Assembly (NCBI GenBank): GCA_031732875.1
Contig: JAVMKL010000278.1
Location: 1-13,987, forward strand
Source: JAVMKJ01 sp031732875
Lineage (GTDB): Bacteria; Pseudomonadota; Gammaproteobacteria; Competibacterales; Competibacteraceae
Length of the DNA stretch: 13,987 nucleotides
Direction of reading: 5' to 3'
Positions 8,801 through 13,987 of this stretch are shown one piece after another. Position 1 is the stretch's first letter, and each line of letters begins with the position of its first letter. Position numbers and translations under genes: made by a program. The notes under the pieces were generated by a model. It was not told where the DNA came from and did no database searches. It worked only from the letters and a program-made list of their open reading frames with translations.

Positions 8801-9740
8801 CTGGGCGGCGCTTCAGGCCCAATTGCGCGGCGAGGCGCGGTCCAGTTTCGCCGCGCTGCCGACGCCGGAGTTCGAACGGGAACGATTGCGCGACTGGGAT
8901 TTCGGCGCACTGCCGGAGGAGGTGAGCTTCGTCCGCAACGGGATCCAGTTGCGGGGTTATCCGGCCCTGGTGGCGGAGACCGATGGTTCGTTGGGGCTGC
9001 GGGTGCTGGATTCGCCCGCGCGGGCGGAAGCGGCGACCCGGGCGGGCTTGAGGCGATTGATCGCCTGGCGGCTGGGACCGGCGTTCAAGCAACTGGCGCG
9101 CGATCTGCCCCATTTCCAGCGCATGACCCTGCACTACGTGGGCTTGGGCACGCAGGAAGCGCTGCGCGAGGATGTGCTGGACGCCATTCTCGACCGGGCC
9201 TTTCTGGCGGAGCCGTCGTTGCCGCGCGACCGGACGGCGTTCGATGCCCTGCTGGAACGCGGCAAGACCCGGCTGGCGGCGGCGCGGGTGGAGGTTTGCG
9301 AGTTAGCCGACGCGGTTCTAGCGGCTCATCACGAGGTGCGCCGAAGCTTGAGCGACGATCCCATTTGGGTCGAAGCGATGGCGGACGTTCGCGATCAATT
9401 GGCACGTTTGGTTTATCCCGGCTTTTTGAGCCAGACACCGCCGGAATGGCTACCGCATCTGCCGCGCTATTTGCGGGCCATCACACTGCGGCTGCAAAAA
9501 CTGCGGCAGGCGCCGGACAAGGATCGGCAGCGGCGCGGCGACATCATCCGTCTGTGGGAATCCTGCCGGCGGCAACTGGAGCGGAACGTCCGGCAGGAGA
9601 AGCACGACCCGGAACTGATCCGTTTCCGCTGGCTGCTGGAGGAGTTGCGCGTGTCGCAGTTCGCCCAGGAGTTGAAGACCCTGTTACCGGTCTCGGTCAA
9701 GCGGTTGGAGGAGCAGTGGGGTAGGGTGAAGCAGGGGTGA
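5811..9740 (+). CDS. hrpA: DEAH-box ATP-dependent RNA helicase HrpA
   Basis: A 1309-aa protein, full length for gammaproteobacterial HrpA (about 1300). Helicase motifs: Walker A GETGSGKTT (97-105), TQPRR (125-129), DEAH (194-197), SAT (226-228), TNVAETS (346-352) and QRAGRCGR (393-400). The winged-helix/ratchet region and the long HrpA-specific C-terminal part (DUF3418 region, to about residue 1300) follow. HrpA uses ATP to resolve stalled ribosomes and remodel RNA. The start is a GTG at 5811 with a poor Shine-Dalgarno. It is supported by similarity of the N-terminus (CPTRDRALFARRLRGL) to E. coli HrpA. Two oddities: an insertion of about 18 residues near 929-945 encoded by a G-rich repeat-like sequence, and duplication of its last codons about 820 bases downstream. 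Confidence 0.96.
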   Translation: MEKILASLHGRLPDCPTRDRALFARRLRGLRQRLREGKPLDRGLEQLAAELEAASARLRERRALLPVPSFDDSLPISAHRTAIAAAIREHPVVVICGETGSGKTTQLPKICLSLGLGAAGLIGHTQPRRIAARSVAARIAAELGTAVGGRVGYQVRFSDRVGPDTVVKLMTDGILLAETQGDRALDQYEVIILDEAHERSLNIDFLLGYLKRLLPRRPDLKLIITSATIDPDRFSRHFDGAPIIEVSGRTHPVEVRYRPLPAADEDERDRDLQQAILDAVDEVWTEGPGDILIFLSGEREIRETAETLRKHHPPNTEILPLYARLSAAEQNRVFQPHGRPRIVLATNVAETSLTVPGIRYVIDPGTARISRYSPRSRIQRLPVEKISQASAHQRAGRCGRVSAGVCVRLYAEEDFQSRPTFTDPEILRTHLAAVILQMSALNLGRPEDFPFVDPPDSRQISDGFRLLFELQAVDERRRITELGRQVAKLPVDPRLGRMLLAARQEACLREVLVVVAALAIQDPRERPLEKQQAADEKHRRFRDEDSDFLALLRLWDYYHEQARQLSRNQLRNLCRADFLSFVRMREWHDLHQELLGRVTEMGMRLNGDPAPYDSLHRALLAGLLGHLGLKQEESVYLGAHGRNFYLFPGSGLFRKRPRWVMAAELVETARLYARTVARIEPEWVEGLAGHLLKREFAEPHWEKRSAQVTATERVTLYGLPVVAGRRVNYGPLDPALARGIFIRQALVEGEFHCKAPFFQHNRQLLAELAELEVRARRDLWADEEAVHRFYDERVPEGVYSGPTFETWRKEVERQNPRLLFLDRAALLAEAGPATDGERFPDHLDLDGLKLPLSYRFTPGAEDDGVTLTVPLAAVNQVDPRRLDWLVPGLRAERMAALLKSLPKALRRNFVPVPNYVQALLEVIESGKATSVLAGEGWGGGGERLPRSLVSAMTEHLQRMTGVAIPEDAWNPDAVPAHLRMRFQVVDTDGKVLAVGRDWAALQAQLRGEARSSFAALPTPEFERERLRDWDFGALPEEVSFVRNGIQLRGYPALVAETDGSLGLRVLDSPARAEAATRAGLRRLIAWRLGPAFKQLARDLPHFQRMTLHYVGLGTQEALREDVLDAILDRAFLAEPSLPRDRTAFDALLERGKTRLAAARVEVCELADAVLAAHHEVRRSLSDDPIWVEAMADVRDQLARLVYPGFLSQTPPEWLPHLPRYLRAITLRLQKLRQAPDKDRQRRGDIIRLWESCRRQLERNVRQEKHDPELIRFRWLLEELRVSQFAQELKTLLPVSVKRLEEQWGRVKQG
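8603..8633 (+). repeat. In-frame G-rich repeat half-site inside hrpA
   Basis: The stretch resembles one arm of the palindromic intergenic repeats (CTTGCGGGAGAGGGTTGGGG type) scattered in many GC-rich gammaproteobacteria. Here it is read as LAGEGWGGGGERL within HrpA, between the conserved NYVQALLE and MTEHLQRMTG blocks. Against the E. coli protein as I recall it, this interval is about 18 residues longer. The reading frame is intact. Confidence 0.45.
9695..9721 (+). repeat. 27-bp direct repeat, copy 1 (hrpA 3' end)
   Basis: This is identical base for base to 10516-10542 and encodes the VKRLEEQWG part of the HrpA C-terminus. It is the left boundary of the putative toxin-antitoxin cassette and a candidate att-like core. 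Weak similarity extends a few bases to the left (CCGGT) with a two-base gap. Confidence 0.9.
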
Positions 9741-9816
9741 GGACTTGCTCCTCTATCACCCCCCGCTCGAACGCCATTTTGCGGTTTTCTCGCCGTACCG
9801 CACGGTGTTTACCGGG

Positions 9817-10188
9817 TTACGCCGCGCGTCGTATCAGTGGCCAGCGCACGTCGATTTCGTCCCAGGGTACGAATACCCGCCCATCTTCGTTTTTGTCGAT
9901 CACCGTCCATTCCATCAGCACTGTCACGTCTTTGTGGACGTTACGGTAATGCCGCCCGAGGTGCTTGGCGAGCGCATAAATCGTAAGCGGACCCGCCGCC
10001 TTGAGCGCCTCGACCAGTTCCCAGCGCTTGGGAGTGAAGACCTCGCCAAGCTGCGCCATCGTCTCGAAACCAATCCCGCAATAGGGCTCGATGGAGTTAC
10101 CGGCCATTGCGCCTTCGAGCGCCGCGCCGAACCGGTCGAGCGCCGCGCGCGCTGGCTGGATTTCGATATGCAGGATGTTGAGGGTCAT
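9817..10188 (-). CDS. Winged-helix antitoxin, HVO_A0114-like (TumA-type)
   Basis: A 123-aa predicted cytoplasmic DNA-binding protein. The C-terminal half is a MarR-like winged helix: FTPKRWELVEALKAAGPLT (51-69), recognition region YALAKHLGRHYRNVHKDVTVLMEW (71-94), and wing DKNEDGRVFVPWDEID (98-113). This pattern is typical of HVO_A0114-family regulators that accompany TumE toxins. It probably neutralises the toxin and represses the pair. The ATG at 10188 overlaps the toxin stop by four bases (ATGA), giving translational coupling with the toxin first. The open frame upstream of this ATG only shadows the toxin gene. The family match is good; the antitoxin role rests on gene pairing. Confidence 0.85.
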   Translation of the reverse strand: MTLNILHIEIQPARAALDRFGAALEGAMAGNSIEPYCGIGFETMAQLGEVFTPKRWELVEALKAAGPLTIYALAKHLGRHYRNVHKDVTVLMEWTVIDKNEDGRVFVPWDEIDVRWPLIRRAA

Positions 10189-10472
10189 GGCTGAAACTCC
10201 TGTAGGTCTTTCATGAAATCGGCCAACAGGGTGGGTACATCCACGAAGTGGTACGCGATTTCGGCATCGCGAAGGTGCTTGTGATCGCCCTTGCCGCGCT
10301 CGTTGTCGTAGCCCACCATCCGCTCGCCGGCCACGACATACATCAGGCGGTACTTGTAGCGGTGCTCGCTCGGCGGCACGGGTTCGGGCACTTGCCAGAT
10401 CGCGCCCTCGATGCGACCAACGCCAAAAGCCTGCTTGAATGAATGGACTGGCGTCGCTTTCATGGAGCTCAT
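10185..10472 (-). CDS. TumE-family (DUF6516) toxin
   Basis: A 95-aa protein (92 aa if the second Met, at 10463, is used; MKAT at that Met looks like the usual family start). Conserved blocks are IWQVPEPVPPSEHRYKYRL (about 25-43), VVAGERMVGYDNERGKGDHKH (46-66) and a C-terminal VPTLLADFMKDL. The YDNE-x-GKGDH block is the hallmark of TumE-family toxins of type II systems. The precise target of this family is not something I can state. It is followed without a gap by its antitoxin (ATGA overlap). The ribosome binding site is weak (AGG five bases before the ATG at 10472). A TTGACC -35-like hexamer on the minus strand falls inside the right 27-bp repeat (plus 10516-10521), but its -10 is poor. Confidence 0.85.
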   Translation of the reverse strand: MSSMKATPVHSFKQAFGVGRIEGAIWQVPEPVPPSEHRYKYRLMYVVAGERMVGYDNERGKGDHKHLRDAEIAYHFVDVPTLLADFMKDLQEFQP

Positions 10473-10515
10473 TGTGGCCTATGATATGGTGCGTAACAAG
10501 CCCTACATGCCGGTT

Positions 10516-10542
10516 GGTCAAGCGGTTGGAGGAGCAGTGGGG
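10516..10542 (+). repeat. 27-bp direct repeat, copy 2
   Basis: Identical to 9695-9721 in the hrpA 3' end. It forms the right boundary of the putative cassette and is continued by the displaced hrpA codons. Confidence 0.9.
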
Positions 10543-10561
10543 GCGAATCCGGCAGGGCTGA
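10516..10561 (+). pseudogene. Displaced 3' end of hrpA
   Basis: Read from 10517 in codons, this gives VKRLEEQWGRIRQG-stop, the C-terminus of HrpA. The present hrpA ends VKRLEEQWGRVKQG-stop. The last 19 bases differ at many positions, yet every amino acid is identical or conservatively changed and the stop is in the same place, so both copies evolved as coding sequence. A dyad GGGCGAA (10541-10547) / TTCGCCC (10564-10570) spans the stop and may be part of the original end-of-gene hairpin, though no T tract follows. Confidence 0.8.
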
Positions 10562-10589
10562 CGTTCGCCCGGTCGCCATGGAGTTTCTG

Positions 10590-10618
10590 GTCTGGCCCGG
10601 TTCCGCGTTACCTATAAT
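10590..10618 (+). promoter_or_regulatory. Putative promoter of the Trypco1-SIR2/TIR-nSTAND operon
   Basis: A perfect TATAAT at 10613-10618 lies 36 bases before the chosen start of the Trypco1 gene. The -35 region at 10590-10595 (GTCTGG) is weak. No other convincing -10 with a good -35 is seen between 10562 and 10653. Confidence 0.45.
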
Positions 10619-10653
10619 GGACGCAACCAACTAGCCATGTGGAGGAGCAGTTC

Positions 10654-10983
10654 ATGCCCGAGCGGAAGATCAAGGCCCTGGAGTTCGGCGGCCAGACGAT
10701 TTATGTGGAGGTCGCGGAGGTCGAGCAACCGGTGGAAGCCATCGCGAGAGACGGGTTTCAGAAAGCCACCGCGGCCGATCGGTTGGTCTCCACGGGGGAG
10801 CAGGTGCGCGGCACGATAAGCGCCCTGGCCATCATGGTGCACGATGCATTATCGAGTGCAAAGCCGGCTGAATGGACGCTGGAAATCAATATTGGCTTCA
10901 ACGATAAGACCGGTATTCCCTTTATCGCCGAAGGGGGCTCCAATGGAGCGGTCAAGGTCAGCGCGAAATGGAAGAGGGAGTAA
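10654..10983 (+). CDS. Trypco1 (CU044_2847-like, trypsin-co-occurring domain 1) protein
   Basis: A 109-aa protein consisting of one Trypco1-like domain. An N-terminal strand pair (IKALEFGGQTIYVEV) is followed by a central helix region (RLVSTGEQVRGTISALAIMV) and the diagnostic C-terminal run AEWTLEINIGFN, then IPFIAEGGSNGAVKVSAKWKR. The domain is known from predicted bacterial conflict systems, next to trypsin-like peptidases, STAND NTPases and other effectors, where it is thought to be a coupling or effector-associated module. No peptidase is seen here; the next gene is the SIR2/TIR fusion, 31 bases downstream. I chose the ATG at 10654 because GGAGGAG lies six bases before it. A GTG at 10639 is in frame but would place the ribosome site inside the gene. 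No signal peptide or membrane segment is seen. Confidence 0.75.
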   Translation: MPERKIKALEFGGQTIYVEVAEVEQPVEAIARDGFQKATAADRLVSTGEQVRGTISALAIMVHDALSSAKPAEWTLEINIGFNDKTGIPFIAEGGSNGAVKVSAKWKRE

Positions 10984-11014
10984 GTGCCGCTGTCCTGCCT
11001 GCGAGTGAATTCTA

Positions 11015-12352
11015 GTGGATGCACTCTACGAACGCGATTGGGACCGGCTGATAGAAACCATCCGGCGAAAGCGCTGCATCTTGCTGCTGGGTCCTGGCTT
11101 GACGGTGGCTCCCGGCGACGACCAGCATGTCCCCTTGACAACGCGCCTGGCGCAAGTGCTGGCCGGGCAATTGCCGGCGACGGACGTCTGCGATCCCGAT
11201 AATCTGTCCCATGTCGCCCAACTTTATTTTCAGCATCCGGATTTTTCCCGCATCGACCTGGAACGCGCCGTCAAGAGGTTTTATGCGCCCTACGAGCAGG
11301 AAAGTACCCCGTTGCATCAGGAACTGGCGCAGCTTCCCTTTACATTGTGCGTGAACACGGCTTTCGACCGGTTTTTCCTGAACGCCCTCAGCGCCGCTGG
11401 CAAGGCGTCGGTTTACGATTACTACCATTTTCGTAAGGGTCGGGATTCGCCGTTGGCGAGCATCGATCCCGCCTATTTCAACGATCCGCTGAACCCGGTC
11501 GTCTACGATCTTTACGGCAGCCGGGAAGACGAGGACTCCCTGGTGCTGAGCGAAAACGACCTGTTGGAGTTTGTCGTCAAGGTGATTCAGAACGCACCGC
11601 CCCTGCCATCCTTCATTAAGGCCCGTTTCAGCGATCCCAATGCGTCGTTCCTATTCCTGGGTTTCGGCTTCCGCCATTGGTATGTGCGGATTCTGCTGCA
11701 TATCCTGCAGGCCCAGCGCCATCAGAATCCCTCCCTGGCGCTGGAGGACGCCGGCTTTTTCGCGCATCCGGAGCAGCGGCAGATCGTGATCTTCTTCGAG
11801 AAAGAACATCGCATTACATTCCGACAGCAGGATTGTAGGCGCTTTGCCGCCGAGTTGCGGCAGCGTTTTGCCGAGTCCGGCGGTATTGCTCCTCAGCCGG
11901 CTTCAACCTTGCCGGAGGACGCGCCGCGGGTTTTTCTCTGTCACAGCCATCAGGACAGGGAAGCGGTGGTAAAGCTGGGCGAGTCTCTGCGGGCGCGGGG
12001 CATCGCCATCTGGCTGGACCGGCAGAGTCTGCGCGGCGGCGATGATTGGGACCGGTTGATACCCGATGTGATCAAAAAGCAGATCGATTATGTGGTGGTC
12101 GCGCAGAGCAAGGGGCTTGCGGAGCGGGTGGAAAGCTATTGCTATAGGGAGATCAGGACGGCGTTGGAGCGGCAGGATTCTTTTAAGGAAGGGGTTCGCT
12201 TCGTGATTCCGCTGCAGCTCGATTCCGGCATCCTGCTGCCGGAATTGACGGAGTTGCAGAGCGTGGACCTGACCGTGGCCCAGGGTGTCCAGGAACTGGT
12301 ACAAACCATTCAGGAAGACTGGAACCGGCGGGGGAGACGGCGGGCCGCATGA
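11015..12352 (+). CDS. SIR2-like / TIR domain fusion, predicted NAD-directed effector
   Basis: A 445-aa protein with two domains. Residues 1-285 are SIR2-like: nucleotide-binding LLLGPGLTVA (23-32), VNTAFDRFF (113-121, the TN-x-D motif), then VVYDLYGSREDEDSLVLSEND (162-182) and FLFLGFGFRHWYVRILLHIL (212-231). At the position of the SIR2 catalytic His (usual LHG) it has Tyr167. A linker (289-303) leads to a TIR domain (304-440): RVFLCHSHQD, IAIWLDRQSLRGGDDW (BB-loop region), DYVVVAQSKG, and YCYREIRTALE with Glu379 where TIR NADases have their catalytic Glu. The TIR part therefore probably cleaves NAD or makes a cyclic signal, and the SIR2 part may sense nucleotide. The start is GTG at 11015, the first possible after an in-frame TGA at 11006. 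The stop overlaps the next ATG (ATGA), implying coupled translation with the STAND protein. Confidence 0.88.
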   Translation: MDALYERDWDRLIETIRRKRCILLLGPGLTVAPGDDQHVPLTTRLAQVLAGQLPATDVCDPDNLSHVAQLYFQHPDFSRIDLERAVKRFYAPYEQESTPLHQELAQLPFTLCVNTAFDRFFLNALSAAGKASVYDYYHFRKGRDSPLASIDPAYFNDPLNPVVYDLYGSREDEDSLVLSENDLLEFVVKVIQNAPPLPSFIKARFSDPNASFLFLGFGFRHWYVRILLHILQAQRHQNPSLALEDAGFFAHPEQRQIVIFFEKEHRITFRQQDCRRFAAELRQRFAESGGIAPQPASTLPEDAPRVFLCHSHQDREAVVKLGESLRARGIAIWLDRQSLRGGDDWDRLIPDVIKKQIDYVVVAQSKGLAERVESYCYREIRTALERQDSFKEGVRFVIPLQLDSGILLPELTELQSVDLTVAQGVQELVQTIQEDWNRRGRRRAA

Positions 12353-13987
12353 ACGAATCGGTACTTCATGATCGTTATCCCGGCGCTCGTCCTTTCGCGG
12401 ACACGGACATCGACCATCGGTTGTTCTTCGGCCGAGATCGAGAAATCAACGAATTGTTCTATCAGGTGCTGGGCGCCCGCTTGCTGGTGCTGTTCGGCAA
12501 GTCCGGGCTGGGCAAGACCTCGCTGTTGCAGGCCGGGGTGTTTCCGCGGCTGCGGGAACAGGATCTGTTGCCGTTGCCGGTACGGTTGAACCGTAGCGAC
12601 CTGCCGCCGCTGGATTTGTTCACCACGGCGATTGCGGAAACCTGTGCGCGGTCTGGGATCGATTACACACCCGGCGAGACGAGCAGCCTGTGGGAATGCT
12701 TCAAGACGGCGGTGTTCTGGCGAGGAGAGGTGTTGCAGACGCCGGTGCTGGTGCTGGATCAGTTCGAGGAAATATTCACGTTGCAAACCGCTGACAAGCG
12801 GCAATGGCTCGCCCGGCAACTGGGGGAACTGGTTGGCGATGGTTTGCCGCAGAGCCTGCGGGCGAGATTGCAGCCGGGTGAGAAACTGCCCTATAGCGAA
12901 AAGCCGCCGGCGGTCAAGATCGTTCTGAGCCTGCGGGAGGATTATCTGGGCGCCTTGCAGGAATTGAGCGGCGAGATTCCGCGGATTCTGGAGAACCGTT
13001 TCCGGCTGACTACCCTGAACCGGGAACAGGCTCACGCGGCGGTGCTGAAGCCGGCCAGGCTGGCGCAGGAAGGGGTTTTTGCCGCACAACCGTTCGACTA
13101 TGAAGATGCGGCGGTCGAGGATCTGCTGACCTTTCTGAGTGACAGGACCGGCGAGATCGAGCCGTTTCAATTACAGATATTGTGCCGTCAGGTGGAACAG
13201 CAGGTGGCGGCGGCACAGACCAAGGGTCAGCAGGATGTTCATGTGGATGAGGCGTATCTGGGTGGACGAACCCGGATGGAGGCGGTCCTTCAGAACTTCT
13301 ATCTGGACGCCGTCCGGCGGCTCCCGTCGCGGCGGTTGCGGAACCGGGCACGGGACCTGTGCGAGGAAGGTTTGCTGGATTCGCAGGGCCATCGCCGCAT
13401 TCTGGAAGAGAAGGACATCCAGGAGCGCTATAAGGTCGATACCACTGCTTTGCAGGCATTGGTGGATGCCCGGTTGCTGCGTAAGGAAGAACGGCAGGAG
13501 GTGTTTTACTACGAACTGAGCCATGACAGCTTGGCGCAGCCGGTGCTGAACAGCCGGCGCTGGCGCATGCCCAGGCAGTTGAAGATCGGCTTGTGGGTAG
13601 CAGCGGGTATCGCCGTCGTTGTGCTGGGCGTGTTGCAATGGGAGAAACAACAGGCCGACGCCCATGCCAGGGAACTGGCAGCGACGGCGGAAAAGGCTAA
13701 AAAGGCGCGGGCCGAGGCGGAGAGGATACTCGATTATCTGATTTTCGATCTGCGCGACAAGCTGGCGCCGGTCGGCCGGCTGGATTTGGTGGAAGATGTC
13801 CACACGCAGGTCGAAGCCTATTATGAGCGGATGGGCGTCGATGAGGAGGATCCGGAGGTACTGCGTCGGCGTTCTGTCACATTCAACAATCAGGGGGATC
13901 GGTTACTGGCACAAGGCACTCTTGAGGGTGCCCTGCAAGCCTACCAGGCGGGGCTGACGATACGGGAGGCGCTGGCGCGGCGGGACC
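12349..13987 (+). CDS. nSTAND1-type NTPase with membrane segment and TPR-like C-terminus (3' partial)
   Basis: The frame is open from the ATG at 12349 to the window edge (546 codons, no stop). The start overlaps the SIR2/TIR stop. YPGARPFADTD and LFFGRDREINEL (10-36) are the usual STAND entry motif. Walker A is FGKSGLGKTSLL (49-60), Walker B VLVLDQFEEIF (133-143), sensor-like IVLSLREDYLGAL (191-203), then EPFQLQILCR (271-280) and YYELSHDSLAQPV (387-399), which closes the winged-helix part. A hydrophobic segment (about 412-430, LKIGLWVAAGIAVVVLGVLQ) is probably a membrane anchor. An Ala/Lys/Glu-rich coiled stretch (432-460) and LDYLIFDLRDKLAPVGRLDL lead into TPR-like helices (FNNQGDRLLAQGTLEGALQAYQ). 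STAND proteins switch on NTP binding and oligomerisation. Here it is the likely sensor or scaffold for the TIR effector encoded immediately upstream. Confidence 0.88.
   Translation, partial: MNESVLHDRYPGARPFADTDIDHRLFFGRDREINELFYQVLGARLLVLFGKSGLGKTSLLQAGVFPRLREQDLLPLPVRLNRSDLPPLDLFTTAIAETCARSGIDYTPGETSSLWECFKTAVFWRGEVLQTPVLVLDQFEEIFTLQTADKRQWLARQLGELVGDGLPQSLRARLQPGEKLPYSEKPPAVKIVLSLREDYLGALQELSGEIPRILENRFRLTTLNREQAHAAVLKPARLAQEGVFAAQPFDYEDAAVEDLLTFLSDRTGEIEPFQLQILCRQVEQQVAAAQTKGQQDVHVDEAYLGGRTRMEAVLQNFYLDAVRRLPSRRLRNRARDLCEEGLLDSQGHRRILEEKDIQERYKVDTTALQALVDARLLRKEERQEVFYYELSHDSLAQPVLNSRRWRMPRQLKIGLWVAAGIAVVVLGVLQWEKQQADAHARELAATAEKAKKARAEAERILDYLIFDLRDKLAPVGRLDLVEDVHTQVEAYYERMGVDEEDPEVLRRRSVTFNNQGDRLLAQGTLEGALQAYQAGLTIREALARRD

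Larger units (their letters stand above)
9722..10542. mobile_element. Putative toxin-antitoxin cassette inserted at the hrpA 3' end
   Basis: The interval is bounded by 27-bp direct repeats. It supplies the present last codons of hrpA (GRVKQG-stop) and holds only two genes, toxin and antitoxin, on the minus strand. The displaced hrpA end (GRIRQG-stop) lies just outside the right repeat. This is the pattern left when an element integrates in the 3' end of a gene and restores it. No integrase or transposase is present, so the element is either a remnant, was moved by an enzyme acting in trans, or arrived by homologous exchange. The short stretch 9741-9816 has no clear gene or terminator. Confidence 0.5.

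Noticed and set aside
9734..9762. Imperfect hairpin GGGGTG-AGGA / TCCT-CACCCC just after the hrpA stop as a terminator
   Set aside because: The stem is interrupted by a bulge and no T run follows on either strand, so I do not call it.
10457..10485. Possible plus-strand promoter with TATGAT at 10480-10485
   Set aside because: The -35 is poor and it lies within the toxin start region. The TATAAT at 10613 is closer to the Trypco1 gene and better.
10189..10521. Long N-terminal extension of the antitoxin frame
   Set aside because: The extension overlaps the TumE toxin gene throughout and has no domain. The ATG at 10188 gives the family-like start and an ATGA overlap.
12310..13170. A 286-codon minus-strand open frame
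   Set aside because: It is antisense to the STAND NTPase, whose Walker A, Walker B and closing motifs are all in the plus-strand frame that runs to the window edge.
1..13987. tRNA, rRNA, CRISPR array, riboswitch, integrase or transposase
   Set aside because: I looked for cloverleaf-like stems, regular spaced repeats and recombinase motifs on both strands and saw none that could be supported by eye.

Overview
The window is GC-rich DNA from a gammaproteobacterium. TypA and HrpA both resemble the enterobacterial proteins along their length, and the neighbours (lysophospholipid-type MFS-acyltransferase, SatP acetate channel with a Cache-domain protein, 71-aa cold-shock protein) fit a Chromatiales-like or Competibacter-like lineage. 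The exact taxon is an inference. No tRNA, rRNA, CRISPR array, integrase or transposase was seen.

Positions 1-5800 are chromosomal housekeeping. On the plus strand lie the 3' part of an MFS-acyltransferase fusion and a small DUF4124 membrane protein. A minus-strand terminator follows. On the minus strand are a secreted Cache-domain protein and SatP (one unit, read satP then cache), typA/bipA with its own TATAAT promoter, and a cold-shock gene with a long leader. A structured intergenic region separates the cold-shock gene from hrpA. Positions 5811-9740 hold hrpA, a full-length DEAH RNA helicase that carries an in-frame G-rich insertion resembling a palindromic-repeat half-site.

The last third is accessory. 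Right after the hrpA stop sits a minus-strand toxin-antitoxin pair: a TumE-family toxin and an HVO_A0114-like winged-helix antitoxin, overlapping by ATGA. Beyond it is a second copy of the hrpA 3' end: 27 identical bases, then 19 diverged bases that still encode the same kind of C-terminus (VKRLEEQWGRIRQG-stop against VKRLEEQWGRVKQG-stop in the intact gene). This looks like an ~820-bp cassette that entered the end of hrpA and rebuilt it, leaving the old end behind.

Downstream, behind a TATAAT box, is a probable three-gene operon: a Trypco1-domain protein, a SIR2-like/TIR fusion, and a membrane-anchored nSTAND1 NTPase with TPR-like repeats that runs off the window. The layout (small accessory protein, NAD-directed effector, STAND sensor/switch) is that of a predicted NTP-dependent conflict or anti-phage system. 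The SIR2 part has Tyr where the catalytic His should be, while the TIR part keeps its catalytic-type Glu, so the TIR is the likelier NAD-cleaving effector.
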